DNA from: Alphaproteobacteria bacterium
GTDB taxonomy: Bacteria > Pseudomonadota > Alphaproteobacteria > Micavibrionales > Micavibrionaceae
Assembly: GCA_013215815.1 (NCBI GenBank)
Contig: JABSQP010000018.1
Span: 1-42,294, forward strand
Direction of reading: 5' to 3'
Length of the DNA: 42,294 nucleotides
This document shows, one piece after another, positions 32,640 to 40,926 of this stretch (the stretch's first letter is position 1; every line of letters starts with the position of its first letter). The notes under the pieces are model-generated. The model saw only the letters and a program-made list of their open reading frames with translations. It was not told the DNA's origin and ran no database searches. The translations under genes were made by a program, and so were the position numbers.

Positions 32640-32707
32640 TAAATCATTAAGTGCTGTGAAAAACGGGCTTAACTATATATAACTCGCTTATTGTAAGGAG
32701 AACAAAT

Positions 32708-34657
32708 ATGAGCAAAGTAATAGGCATTGACCTAGGTACAACCAATTCTTGTGTCGCTGTCATGGACGGTAAAGACGCAAAAGTCATCGAAAATGCAGAA
32801 GGAGCGCGCACAACGCCATCTATGGTAGCCTTTACCAAGGATGGGGAACGTCTTGTCGGCCAACCTGCAAAACGTCAGGCGGTGACAAATCCAGGAAATA
32901 CAGTATTTGCGATTAAGCGCCTAATCGGTCGTCGTTTTAAAGATAAAGATGTTCAAGACATGGCATCAAAATCCCCTTTCCACATTGTTGAAGGTGACAA
33001 TGGTGATGCATGGGTTGAGGTTGATGGCGAGAAAATGGCTCCATCACAAGTTTCTGCGATGATCCTTCAAAAAATGAAGGAAACAGCAGAAAGTTACCTT
33101 GGTGAAACAGTGGACCAAGCAGTCATTACAGTTCCCGCTTATTTCAACGACTCACAACGCCAAGCAACAAAAGACGCTGGTAAAATTGCCGGTCTAGAAG
33201 TGCTTCGCATTATTAACGAACCAACTGCAGCGGCCTTAGCCTATGGCCTCGATAAAAAATCAAGCGGTACAATCATCGTGTATGACCTTGGTGGTGGTAC
33301 ATTCGATGTGTCTGTTCTTGAAATTGGCGATGGTGTCTTCGAAGTTAAATCAACAAATGGTGATACGTTCCTTGGTGGTGAAGACTTTGACCTTCGTATC
33401 ATTGATTACTTAGCGGATGAGTTCAAAAAAGAACAAGGCATCGACCTTCGTGATGATAAAGTTGCGCTTCAACGTTTGAAAGAGAACGCTGAAAAAGCAA
33501 AAATCGAACTATCATCTGCACAACAAACTGAAGTAAACATTCCATTTATTACTGCGCGTATGGATGGTGATACAAACACACCGCTTCACTTAAACATCAA
33601 GCTAACACGTGCGAAACTTGAAAGCCTTGTTGACGATCTCATCAAGCGTTCAATGGACCCTGTTAAATCTGCACTAAAAGACGCAGGAATCAGAGCATCT
33701 GATATTGATGATGTTGTGATGGTTGGTGGTATGACACGTATGCCGAAGATCATTGAAACAGTAAAAGATTTCTTCGGTAAAGAGCCTCACAAAGGCGTGA
33801 ACCCTGATGAAGTTGTTGCTGACGGTGCGGCTATTCAAGGTGGTGTTCTACAAGGTGATGTTAAAGATGTTCTTCTATTGGATGTAACACCTTTATCACT
33901 AGGTATCGAAACGTTAGGTGGTGTTTTCACACGCCTTATCGATCGTAACACGACAATCCCAACGAAAAAGTCACAAGTATTTTCTACGGCAGAAGACAAT
34001 CAGTCTGCTGTGACAATTCGTGTCTTCCAAGGGGAGCGTGAGATGGCAGCAGATAACAAACCTCTTGGTCAATTTGACCTTGTGGGCATCCCTTCTGCAC
34101 CGCGCGGTATGCCACAAATTGAAGTGACGTTTGATATTGATGCCAACGGTATTGTGCAAGTATCTGCGAAAGACAAGGCAACTGGAAAAGAACAGCAAAT
34201 TCGTATTCAGGCAAGCGGCGGGCTTTCTGATGAAGATATCGAACAAATGGTGCAAGATGCGGAAGCCAATGCAGATGCTGATAAAGCACGACGCGAAGGC
34301 GTAGAATCTCGCAACCAAGCGGAAAGCCTTATCCACCAAACAGAAAGTACGCTTGAAGATTTGGGCGATGATGTTCCTGCTGAAGAAAAAGCAGAAATTG
34401 ATACCGCTATGACTGATCTAAAAGCTGTCCTAGAAAACGAAGATGCAAATCCAGAAACTATCAAAGAAAAAACTGATGTTCTGATGCAAGCATCTATAAA
34501 GCTTGGTGAATTGCTGTACAAAAAACAGCAAGAAGAAGCAGCTGCTGCAGGTGAAGGCGAACAAGCCGACGCACCTGAAGCACAAGACACGCCAGATGAT
34601 GTTGTTGATGCTGAGTTCACAGAAGTGGACGAAGACAACGATAAAAAAGACAACTAA
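32708..34657 (+). CDS. dnaK: Chaperone DnaK (Hsp70)
   Basis: This 649-residue Hsp70 has the ATPase domain (about 1-385: [61 protein letters not shown]), the linker and the substrate-binding domain ([20 protein letters not shown]), a helical lid and the acidic tail ending with the conserved DAEF segment ([16 protein letters not shown]). It folds and refolds proteins with DnaJ and GrpE. A strong AAGGAG Shine-Dalgarno precedes the ATG. Its own promoter is at 32610. A perfect 10-bp hairpin follows its stop. Confidence 0.98.
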   Translation: MSKVIGIDLGTTNSCVAVMDGKDAKVIENAEGARTTPSMVAFTKDGERLVGQPAKRQAVTNPGNTVFAIKRLIGRRFKDKDVQDMASKSPFHIVEGDNGDAWVEVDGEKMAPSQVSAMILQKMKETAESYLGETVDQAVITVPAYFNDSQRQATKDAGKIAGLEVLRIINEPTAAALAYGLDKKSSGTIIVYDLGGGTFDVSVLEIGDGVFEVKSTNGDTFLGGEDFDLRIIDYLADEFKKEQGIDLRDDKVALQRLKENAEKAKIELSSAQQTEVNIPFITARMDGDTNTPLHLNIKLTRAKLESLVDDLIKRSMDPVKSALKDAGIRASDIDDVVMVGGMTRMPKIIETVKDFFGKEPHKGVNPDEVVADGAAIQGGVLQGDVKDVLLLDVTPLSLGIETLGGVFTRLIDRNTTIPTKKSQVFSTAEDNQSAVTIRVFQGEREMAADNKPLGQFDLVGIPSAPRGMPQIEVTFDIDANGIVQVSAKDKATGKEQQIRIQASGGLSDEDIEQMVQDAEANADADKARREGVESRNQAESLIHQTESTLEDLGDDVPAEEKAEIDTAMTDLKAVLENEDANPETIKEKTDVLMQASIKLGELLYKKQQEEAAAAGEGEQADAPEAQDTPDDVVDAEFTEVDEDNDKKDN

Positions 34658-34677
34658 TCGGTAACGCTAATACACAA

Positions 34678-34720
34678 TCATTGCGGGGAACATTCCTTGC
34701 GCCCCGCAATGGCTGCTTTT
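34678..34720 (+). terminator. Intercistronic hairpin after dnaK, possible attenuator
   Basis: CATTGCGGGG (34679-34688) and CCCCGCAATG (34702-34711) form a perfect 10-bp stem with a 13-base loop, followed four bases later by TTTT. It could partly terminate transcription after dnaK, or protect its mRNA 3' end, lowering expression of the downstream genes. Confidence 0.6.
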
Positions 34721-34731
34721 AGGAATAAATA

Positions 34732-35256
34732 ATGCCTGAAGTTATTTTCTATATGGCGTCTTCATTAAACGGACTAATTTGCCGTACAGATGATAAAACG
34801 AACTTCGTTTCTGATGATGAATGGAAACATGGTTTTATCCCTATTGTTGACGACGTAAAGTCCATGATTATGGGGCGCAAAACATATGAAGTCATGTGTG
34901 ATAGTAATGAGTTCAATCATCTTCACAAAGACCTGTTTGTTGTTGTGGTAACAAAACAAAATAATTTTCAAACAAAAAATAACAATCATGTGATCGCAAC
35001 ATCACCAGAAGAAGCCTTAGATGAAGTAACCGAAAAAGGATTTGAAAGAACTCTCATATCTGGAGGAACAATCTTAAATAGTTCTTTTTTACAACAAAGG
35101 CTGGTTGATAAAGTTATTGTAGATATTGAACCCATCTTAGTTGCTGACGGTAAGCAATTATTCAAAACACATGAAACAGATATCGACTTAAAATTACTGG
35201 ATATTAAAAAACTAACAGACGACCTGATTCAGGTTCATTATAAAGTAAGAAAATAA
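34732..35256 (+). CDS. Dihydrofolate reductase / RibD C-terminal-like protein
   Basis: This 174-residue protein has a RibD_C/DHFR fold: [15 protein letters not shown] at the N-terminus, [10 protein letters not shown] (about 46-55), LFVVVVTKQ and [20 protein letters not shown] with the NADPH-binding Gly-Gly. Such stand-alone reductases use NADPH on pteridine or flavin precursors; the specific substrate is unknown. It lies between dnaK and dnaJ, which are usually adjacent, and its TAA overlaps the dnaJ ATG (TAATG), so dnaJ translation is coupled to it. AT content appears slightly higher than in its neighbours. An AGGA Shine-Dalgarno is present. Confidence 0.85.
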   Translation: MPEVIFYMASSLNGLICRTDDKTNFVSDDEWKHGFIPIVDDVKSMIMGRKTYEVMCDSNEFNHLHKDLFVVVVTKQNNFQTKNNNHVIATSPEEALDEVTEKGFERTLISGGTILNSSFLQQRLVDKVIVDIEPILVADGKQLFKTHETDIDLKLLDIKKLTDDLIQVHYKVRK

Positions 35257-36401
35257 TGTCAAAAGACCTATATGAAATCCTTGGTGTACAAAAAGGCGCA
35301 AGCGCGGATGAGATTAAAAAATCATACCGTAAGCTGGCGATGAAATATCACCCAGACCAAAACAAAGATAACGAAGAAGCGGAAAGCAAGTTCAAAGAAG
35401 TAAATGCTGCTTATGACATCTTAAAAGATGATCAAAAACGCGCAGCATACGATCAATTCGGTGATGCCGCATTTGAAGGTGGCGGTGGTGGACAAAGCCC
35501 CTTCGGCGCCGGTGGCTTTGGCGGCAACTTCTCCGATATTTTCGAAGATATGTTTGGTGATTTCATGGGACAACAGGGCGGCGGCCGTCATACCGGTCCT
35601 ATGCGTGGAAATGATCTTCAATACGCTACAGAAATCTCTTTAGAAGATGCCTATGCAGGCACAGAAAAAACAATCAAGATCCCTGTACAAGACACGTGCG
35701 ATAGCTGTAAAGGAACAGGCGCAGAAGACGGAACATCAGCCGAAGAATGCCCGACATGCCATGGTTCTGGACGCATACGTGCACAACAAGGCTTTTTTAC
35801 AATTGAGCGTGCTTGTTCTACATGTGGCGGCGCTGGCACAGTCATTAAAAACCCATGTAAAAAATGTGGCGGATCCGGACTTATCAGACGGGAAAAAACA
35901 CTTAAAATTAACGTGCCACAAGGCATTGATAGCGGACGCCGCATACGTCTAACAGGCGAAGGTGAAGCTGGCTTACGTGGCGGACTTGCTGGTGACTTAT
36001 ATGTTCTTATCAGCGTGAAACCGCATAAATTCTTCAAACGCGATGGAGCAAACCTATATTGCCGCGTCCCTATTCCGATGACAACGGCAGCTCTTGGCGG
36101 AGAAATTGAAGTTCCCACAATTGATGGAAAACGTGCCAAATTAAAAATTCCAAACGGCACACAAACAGGTCAACAAATGCGTATGAAAGGCAAAGGTATG
36201 CCTGTCATGCAATCAAGCGCTGCGGGTGACATGTATATTGAGATATTCGTTGAAACGCCCGTTAATCTAAATAAAAAACAAAAAGAAGTTTTTACAAAGT
36301 TAGATAAAGATCTGAGCGGTAAAGACGGGAAAAAGCACTCCCCTGAATCCAGTGGCTTTTTTGATCGCATGAAAGATCTTTGGACGGATTTAACGGATTA
36401 A
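35256..36401 (+). CDS. dnaJ: Chaperone DnaJ (Hsp40)
   Basis: This 381-residue protein has a J domain (1-70, [20 protein letters not shown], with HPD in MKYHPDQNK), a Gly/Phe-rich linker ([18 protein letters not shown]), and a zinc-binding domain with four CxxCxGxG repeats ([32 protein letters not shown]), then the C-terminal substrate-binding domains ([20 protein letters not shown]). It stimulates the DnaK ATPase. It follows the DHFR-like gene with a TAATG overlap and no separate ribosome-binding site other than the coding end of that gene. Confidence 0.98.
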   Translation: MSKDLYEILGVQKGASADEIKKSYRKLAMKYHPDQNKDNEEAESKFKEVNAAYDILKDDQKRAAYDQFGDAAFEGGGGGQSPFGAGGFGGNFSDIFEDMFGDFMGQQGGGRHTGPMRGNDLQYATEISLEDAYAGTEKTIKIPVQDTCDSCKGTGAEDGTSAEECPTCHGSGRIRAQQGFFTIERACSTCGGAGTVIKNPCKKCGGSGLIRREKTLKINVPQGIDSGRRIRLTGEGEAGLRGGLAGDLYVLISVKPHKFFKRDGANLYCRVPIPMTTAALGGEIEVPTIDGKRAKLKIPNGTQTGQQMRMKGKGMPVMQSSAAGDMYIEIFVETPVNLNKKQKEVFTKLDKDLSGKDGKKHSPESSGFFDRMKDLWTDLTD

Positions 36402-36416
36402 GGTAGCATTCCCTTT

Positions 36417-36833
36417 ATGTGGTTTGAAAAATACGATCTAGAAATGCTCAATGGCCTGCGTAACGCAAATATGGCTGGGCATTTGGGCATTGAATTCCTT
36501 GAAATTGGTGATGATTTTCTAAAGGCTCGTATGCCCGTAGATGAGCGTACTAAGCAGGCTTTTGGCATTCTTCACGGCGGCGCTTCGTGCGTGCTATCGG
36601 AAACACTAGGTTCTGTCGCAGCATGGATGTGCATCGATCCCAATAAACAGCGTGCCGTTGGCGTAGAAATTAATGCGAACCATATTCGCCCCGCCAGTGA
36701 AGGATTCGTGACAGGTATATGTAAGCCTATCCAGGTCGGGCGTTCACTCCATATCTGGAACACAGAGATCTTTAAAGACGATGGTAAACTGTCGTGTGTC
36801 TCGCGCCTCACTGTTGCAATCAGAGATAAATAA
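36417..36833 (+). CDS. Hotdog-fold thioesterase (PaaI/YdiI-like)
   Basis: This 138-residue single hotdog domain has the family signature FGILHGGASCVLSETLGSVA (about 49-68), with the HGG loop and the catalytic acid in the long helix, and VGVEINANHIRPASEGFV. It hydrolyses acyl-CoA thioesters such as hydroxybenzoyl-CoA or DHNA-CoA in the cytoplasm; specificity is not readable. It is 15 bases after dnaJ and may be its last co-transcribed gene. Confidence 0.88.
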   Translation: MWFEKYDLEMLNGLRNANMAGHLGIEFLEIGDDFLKARMPVDERTKQAFGILHGGASCVLSETLGSVAAWMCIDPNKQRAVGVEINANHIRPASEGFVTGICKPIQVGRSLHIWNTEIFKDDGKLSCVSRLTVAIRDK

Positions 36834-36906
36834 AACCTTATTTATTTTCAGTAGGTTAAAAAGCTTTACAAATACCCCAAATCGCCGCGATAATGGAGAT
36901 GTGGTT

Positions 36907-36934
36907 TTGTCTAACCATCACAATACTGTATAAT
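36907..36934 (+). promoter_or_regulatory. Putative promoter with -10 overlapping an upstream ATG
   Basis: TTGTCT (36907-36912) and a perfect TATAAT (36929-36934) are 16 bases apart. A weaker alternative is TTTACA-N18-GATAAT at 36865-36894. Because the first in-frame ATG (36933) lies in this -10 box, the ATG at 36945 is the more likely start. Confidence 0.45.
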
Positions 36935-36944
36935 GATAAATAAC

Positions 36945-37235
36945 ATGCACCTGGTTCACAAAGAAGATCCGGTTTCTCTATGGGGAAACCTGCCGGGGAG
37001 TTATAGACTCCTCGTGCTTGGCTGCGTATTTATCGCGTCATTCGGATACGTTTGGGACGGCTATAAACAAAAATCAACAAACGCCTGCATGCAACGCCTA
37101 GAGCATAGCCGCCGTGCTGCTATGCAAAACTATGGCAAGGCCATGAAAACAGGGAGTGCCATTGATAAAAAACTTGCTGCTCAATATGCAGGTTACCTTG
37201 CACAAAACTCAGACAAAGCCTGTGAGGGCTTATAA
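36945..37235 (+). CDS. Small single-pass membrane protein of unknown function
   Basis: The protein has 96 residues from the ATG at 36945 (MHLVHKEDP); an ATG at 36933 would lie in the putative -10 box. One transmembrane helix is visible (YRLLVLGCVFIASFGYVW, about 20-37). The rest is a charged, probably extracytoplasmic helix with two cysteines (NACMQRLEHSRRAA and KACEGL) that may form a disulfide. No family is recognised. There is no Shine-Dalgarno, consistent with a short-leader or leaderless message. dapB follows 40 bases downstream. Confidence 0.6.
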   Translation: MHLVHKEDPVSLWGNLPGSYRLLVLGCVFIASFGYVWDGYKQKSTNACMQRLEHSRRAAMQNYGKAMKTGSAIDKKLAAQYAGYLAQNSDKACEGL

Positions 37236-37275
37236 GTCTTTCAAACTCTTCCAAAACGCGCTATGAGTAGTTCCC

Positions 37276-37986
37276 ATGAATATTGGAATTACAGGATATA
37301 AGGGCCGCGTTGGTCAGTTATTGGTTCAAAATGTAGAAGCAAGTGAAACACTTACTTTTATTGGTGGTATTGAAAAAGGCGACGATCCTAAAGAGTTGTT
37401 TGAAAAAGCAGATGCCGTTATTGATTTTACACATCCTGACGCAACGACTGAGCACGCAAAAATTGCAGCTGAAACAGGTACTGCGCTTATTATAGGCACA
37501 ACAGGGCTTTCCGAAGACCAAGAAAACATTTTAAAGGACGCAGCGAAAAAAACAGCCATCGTTTATGCTGCAAATATGAGCGTTGGCGTAAACATGCTCT
37601 TGGCACTCGTAAAGCAAGCCGCGCAACGCCTTGACGTCCAATGGGATATTGAGGTTTTTGAAACACATCACCATCACAAAATTGATAGCCCATCAGGAAC
37701 AGCTCTTGCCCTTGGCAAAGCGGCCCGCGAAGGGCGCGGCGGTGGAGATTTTGTAACTGATCGCGAAGGTAAAAGAAATCAAGGTGATATCGGTTATGCC
37801 GTCCAGCGTGGCGGTGATGTTGTTGGTGAGCACATGGTGACATTCTTTGGCCAAGGTGAACGCATAGAACTTGGCCACCGCGCAAGCGATCGCTCACTTT
37901 TTGCCAAAGGCGCATTACGTGCCGCAGAATGGAGCAAAGGTAAGCCTGCAGGCCTTTATTCCATGGAAGATGTGTTAGATCTTTAA
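37276..37986 (+). CDS. dapB: 4-hydroxy-tetrahydrodipicolinate reductase
   Basis: This 236-residue cytoplasmic NAD(P)H enzyme makes tetrahydrodipicolinate in the diaminopimelate/lysine pathway. The N-terminal Rossmann loop is GITGYKGRVGQ (4-14); the family loop IGTTGLSEDQ (73-82), YAANMSVGVNML and the catalytic segment ETHHHHKIDSPSGTA (129-143, with catalytic His and Lys135) are intact. It is shorter than E. coli DapB (273 residues), as in several alphaproteobacteria with compact forms. nth follows 16 bases later. Confidence 0.95.
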   Translation: MNIGITGYKGRVGQLLVQNVEASETLTFIGGIEKGDDPKELFEKADAVIDFTHPDATTEHAKIAAETGTALIIGTTGLSEDQENILKDAAKKTAIVYAANMSVGVNMLLALVKQAAQRLDVQWDIEVFETHHHHKIDSPSGTALALGKAAREGRGGGDFVTDREGKRNQGDIGYAVQRGGDVVGEHMVTFFGQGERIELGHRASDRSLFAKGALRAAEWSKGKPAGLYSMEDVLDL

Positions 37987-38002
37987 CGATACAATTCGAA
38001 TA

Positions 38003-38635
38003 ATGAAAAAAGCGCATATTCACGACTTTTTCTCCCGCCTTCATGCCATAGAGCCTGAACCAAAGGGCGAGCTTAGCTATACAAACCCTTTCACCCTGCT
38101 CATTGCCGTTGTGTTATCAGCGCAAGCAACAGATATAGGCGTTAACAAGGCCACTAAGGCGCTTTTCGAAGCGGCCGATACGCCCGAGAAAATGGCCGCT
38201 TTGGGCGAAGACTCCATTCGTGACTACATTAAAACCATTGGGCTCTTTAATTCCAAAGCAAAGAACGTATACAAACTCTCTCAAATATTGATCGAAGAAC
38301 ATAACAGCGAAGTTCCACAAAACCGTGATGATCTCGTTAAACTCCCTGGTGTTGGCCGCAAAACAGCTAATGTTGTACTCAACATGGCTTTTGGACAACC
38401 GACGATCGCTGTAGACACACACCTCTTCCGCGTAAGCAACCGTACTGGCCTTGCTCCCGCAAAAACACCAGAAGCTGTAGAAAAAAAGCTGGAGAAGGTT
38501 ATTCCTGAAGAGTTCCTCTTACACGCACATCATTGGCTCATTCTCCATGGGCGTTATATCTGCAAGGCGCGCAAGCCAGATTGTCCGAGCTGTCCCGTTT
38601 CAGATCTCTGCGGATTTAAAAACAAAACAGCATAA
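38003..38635 (+). CDS. nth: Endonuclease III
   Basis: This 210-residue DNA glycosylase/AP lyase removes oxidised pyrimidines. Key residues fall at the same numbers as in E. coli Nth: Lys120 in the helix-hairpin-helix LPGVGRKTANVVL, Asp138 in AVDTHLFRV, and the [4Fe-4S] cysteines 187, 194, 197 and 203 (CKARKPDCPSCPVSDLC). The start ATG has no obvious Shine-Dalgarno and is 16 bases after dapB, so it is probably translated by reinitiation. Confidence 0.97.
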   Translation: MKKAHIHDFFSRLHAIEPEPKGELSYTNPFTLLIAVVLSAQATDIGVNKATKALFEAADTPEKMAALGEDSIRDYIKTIGLFNSKAKNVYKLSQILIEEHNSEVPQNRDDLVKLPGVGRKTANVVLNMAFGQPTIAVDTHLFRVSNRTGLAPAKTPEAVEKKLEKVIPEEFLLHAHHWLILHGRYICKARKPDCPSCPVSDLCGFKNKTA

Positions 38636-38660
38636 AAAAGGCCGACTATAAAAGCCGGCC
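38634..38660 (-). terminator. Intrinsic terminator of the bactofilin gene
   Basis: On the minus strand GGCCGGC and GTCGGCC form a 7-bp stem (one G-U pair) with a 7-base AU-rich loop, followed by six U residues. It lies about 32 bases after the bactofilin stop and abuts the nth stop. On the plus strand the T-run is absent. Confidence 0.75.
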
Positions 38661-38692
38661 AGATTATTTGGAGATATACAGTACTACTAAAC

Positions 38693-39454
38693 TTATGAAG
38701 CAACTTTCTCAGAGAAAGGAAGCTCAGCGCTGTTGTCCTGACTTACTTTTGTTTTAGCCTTGGACGTTTTCTTACCAGATCTTGCAGCGGCACCTTGTGA
38801 ACCTTGAGGTGTTACAGAACCCTCAACAGTTGCACCAGCTTCGATTGCTAATTCTTTGTATGTAATTGAACCGATGATTACGCCAGTCGATTGAATTGTC
38901 AGGCGGCCATTCACTGTAATATCACCTTCAAAACGACCCGCAATTGTCGCTTCTTCAATTTCCACTGTACCGTAGAATGCACCAGCTTCAGAAATGTCCA
39001 TGTTGCTAGCACCTTTTAGAGCCGCTTCAACAGTTCCTTCAACGATCAAGTGATCACAAGCTTCGATCTCACCAGAAAGAGAGATGCCTTGACCAATAAC
39101 TAGTTTACGACCGTTTGATTCTGCTTCATTAGCAGGTTGCGGTGAATATGCAGGTGTTGACGCTGCTGCACCTGGATATGACGCACCCGGGTATGAAGGA
39201 CGAGCGCCCTGAGCTGCTGTCGCCTGGCCTGGGCGATTAAAATTGTTACCTGGGATATCAACGCGGCTATCGCCAGCATTTGGAGCTTGATTATCTTTTG
39301 ACTGTGGAGCGTTCATAGTTTTGTCTTCCTTCTGGTTCATTGTTATTGGAGTTGCACTTGAATTGACTGATTGCTGCTTTGATTGCTGATCGGCAGACTC
39401 TACATTCTGTCCTTGATCCTCTGATACCGCTTTTTTCTGCATATTATGAAACAT
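38693..39454 (-). CDS. Bactofilin cytoskeletal protein with extended N-terminus
   Basis: This 253-residue protein has a DUF583/bactofilin domain (about residues 115-215) of repeated short beta strands, e.g. GEIEACDHLIVEGTVEAALK and GTVEIEEATIAGRFEGDITV NGRLTIQSTGVIIGSI, which build the parallel beta-helix that polymerises into filaments without nucleotide. The N-terminal 110 residues are unusually long and rich in Gln, Asn, Ser, Pro (ARPSYPGASYPGAAASTPAY) and are disordered. The C-terminal tail is Lys-rich (SGKKTSKAKTKVSQ). Bactofilins localise envelope functions at the inner membrane. No M23 peptidase partner, often linked to bactofilin genes, is adjacent. Confidence 0.93.
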   Translation of the reverse strand: MFHNMQKKAVSEDQGQNVESADQQSKQQSVNSSATPITMNQKEDKTMNAPQSKDNQAPNAGDSRVDIPGNNFNRPGQATAAQGARPSYPGASYPGAAASTPAYSPQPANEAESNGRKLVIGQGISLSGEIEACDHLIVEGTVEAALKGASNMDISEAGAFYGTVEIEEATIAGRFEGDITVNGRLTIQSTGVIIGSITYKELAIEAGATVEGSVTPQGSQGAAARSGKKTSKAKTKVSQDNSAELPFSEKVAS

Positions 39455-39682
39455 ACCGTCTCCATATAACTCTAGTTACAAAAAATATCTGATACGGGCA
39501 TTCCCGAAACAAACAACAATTTATCTGAATGAAAACGACGCTAACACGGGTTTTTTGGATCAGCAAGGACGATTTGGTAAAAACTCAAAATATTTTTTCA
39601 ACACATTGAAATAAAAAAAAAAAGAGGAAACAGCACCTGTGGACACACATAATTACGAAACGATCATACCCTATAATTAGAA

Positions 39683-39718
39683 TAAAAAATGGGTGAAATT
39701 ACCGAAGTAATCCCACCC
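39683..39718 (-). terminator. Intrinsic terminator with UUCG tetraloop
   Basis: On the minus strand a 12-bp stem (two G-U pairs; 39691-39702 with 39707-39718) is capped by a stable UUCG tetraloop and followed by a U-rich run (39683-39690). It ends transcription of the small gene at 39741 and shows that this region is expressed on the minus strand. Confidence 0.85.
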
Positions 39719-39740
39719 AAGAACACGTTGTCGATAAAAA

Positions 39741-39935
39741 TTAGTGATATACAACGTTATCCATCTGCTCTTTTGCATTATCGCTTGTGAGATAACTAAA
39801 GACCGATGAACTAATGCGCTGTGCTAATGGCTTGCTGGGTTCAGCTTGCGGCTGCTCCACAATACGTTGACCTGATTGTAGCAACTGCTTTGTATCTGCG
39901 GTCGACGCCCATTCCATATTGTCAGGCACACTCAT
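39741..39935 (-). CDS. Small protein of unknown function, possibly the tail of the upstream ORF
   Basis: From the ATG at 39935 (GAGGAGG just before it) the product has 64 residues, polar and probably helical or disordered, ending with SVFSYLTSDNAKEQMDNVVY. A longer start at 39959 is possible. The same frame is open all the way up to the TAA at 40041-40043 of the gene at 40041-40301, so it may instead be the C-terminus of one 185-codon gene interrupted by a stop. The segment between (QSLESQILDGHASHHKPMPI) looks coding. A strong terminator follows. Confidence 0.5.
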   Translation of the reverse strand: MSVPDNMEWASTADTKQLLQSGQRIVEQPQAEPSKPLAQRISSSVFSYLTSDNAKEQMDNVVYH

Positions 39936-40040
39936 AACCTCCTCACGCTCTATTGGCATAGGTTTATGATGTGATGCATGGCCATCCAGGATTTGCGACT
40001 CTAACGATTGTAAAGAACTAAAGAAGAATCCTGATTGCTT

Positions 40041-40301
40041 TTAAGTCGCTTCAATACGGCCATCCATTGTAACAATCGTTTTCTTCATCTCATCCTGCTC
40101 TCTACCAAGCTCGGTTGAACGATTATCCAGTTTATGAATAGCGTCAGCAAAAAACGCTGTTTGTTTTTTAACGGTATCAAACCCCGCTCGAAGCCGTTCA
40201 TACCCAACACCTAAAACGATACTGGTTCCAACGGCTGATATAGCGGCAAAGACCGCAAGTAATAAAGAGACCATGATAAACATCTCGGCTGATAAAGACA
40301 T
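40041..40301 (-). CDS. Small membrane-anchored coiled-coil protein
   Basis: The protein has 86 residues from the ATG at 40301 (AAGGTGG upstream; the GTG at 40310 is less likely). An N-terminal membrane helix (FIMVSLLLAVFAAISAVGTS IVLGV, residues 8-32) is followed by a charged coiled coil (FDTVKKQTAFFADAIHKLDN, LGREQDEMKKTIVTMDGRI). The tail is cytoplasmic or periplasmic depending on orientation. No family recognised. Its TAA is followed in frame by about 99 open codons that include the gene at 39741. Confidence 0.6.
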   Translation of the reverse strand: MSLSAEMFIMVSLLLAVFAAISAVGTSIVLGVGYERLRAGFDTVKKQTAFFADAIHKLDNRSTELGREQDEMKKTIVTMDGRIEAT

Positions 40302-40497
40302 AGCACCCACCTTTTCTTTTTATAGTTAAATTTGCGTACAGAACTCTTGTGTTTTCGTCTCACAAGGTTGTCCCGCCACTTGAAGAGAAGAATATCTGAC
40401 AATTATTATGGTAATTTAATTATGGCTTTCTGGTCAATATTTATCGTTTCGAAATTAGATCAAATTTGAAATGTAATTTTATACAGCCCTTATATAT

Positions 40498-40526
40498 TTT
40501 ACATAACTTAATATTGGCGTTATAAC
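40498..40526 (+). promoter_or_regulatory. Putative promoter close to a start codon
   Basis: TTTACA (40498-40503) and TATAAC (40521-40526) are 17 bases apart; the ATG at 40535 is eight bases after the -10 box, so the message would have almost no leader. Confidence 0.45.
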
Positions 40527-40534
40527 CCCACTTT

Positions 40535-40924
40535 ATGAGTGAAAGTGTAATATCGATGACCGAAGCAAAATTAAGATATGCTATAGGCCTACCGACCGAT
40601 GACAAAACCATCGGTAAGACGACGTACGATAACGCCTTGTCGTTACTTAAAGCGTTTATTACCTCTCATGATGGAGAATATATAGGCCCTTTCAAACAGG
40701 ATGGGATCGAATATCCAGACCATGCTGTGGTTTCGATGCCCAAAGCAACAGAGAGACTTTTGACAGACTACTGTGAAGCTGCTCATGGAGATCCCAATAC
40801 GCCATTATTTGTTCGCCGAGATCCAATACCCGGATTACACTTTGATATTGTTTTAGCTGATGAATTAAGAATAGAGCCCGACATATGGGCTCAACGATTT
40901 GCTAGAATGGGCATCCAACTTTAA
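40535..40924 (+). CDS. Protein of unknown function
   Basis: The protein has 129 residues, no signal peptide and no membrane segment. It starts with a Thr/Ser-rich region followed by YAIGLPTDDKTIGKTTYDNA LSLLKAF (a probable helix), then a Pro-rich middle and a C-terminal part with RRDPIPGLHFDIVLADELRI EPDIW. I do not recognise it. There is no Shine-Dalgarno and the -10 box is eight bases before the ATG. It ends two bases before the uvrC stop on the other strand. Confidence 0.6.
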   Translation: MSESVISMTEAKLRYAIGLPTDDKTIGKTTYDNALSLLKAFITSHDGEYIGPFKQDGIEYPDHAVVSMPKATERLLTDYCEAAHGDPNTPLFVRRDPIPGLHFDIVLADELRIEPDIWAQRFARMGIQL

Positions 40925-40926
40925 AA

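Noticed and set aside
29786-32707. CIRCE element (HrcA operator) upstream of hrcA, grpE or dnaK
   Set aside because: No TTAGCACTC-N9-GAGTGCTAA or clear near-match was found in these intergenic regions.
34207-34653. 148-codon Ser-rich open frame on the minus strand inside dnaK
   Set aside because: It is antisense to the highly conserved dnaK C-terminus; the Ser/Ala-rich composition is a by-product of dnaK codon use.
14839-40043. Stop-codon recoding in this organism as the cause of the two in-frame stops
   Set aside because: TAA, TAG and TGA all end well-recognised genes at expected lengths here (hemA, rdgB, GT9, uvrC), so the standard code applies.
40595-40615. ACCGATG-N7-CATCGGT inverted repeat
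   Set aside because: It lies inside the coding region of the gene at 40535, is only 7 bp, and has no T-run; probably chance.
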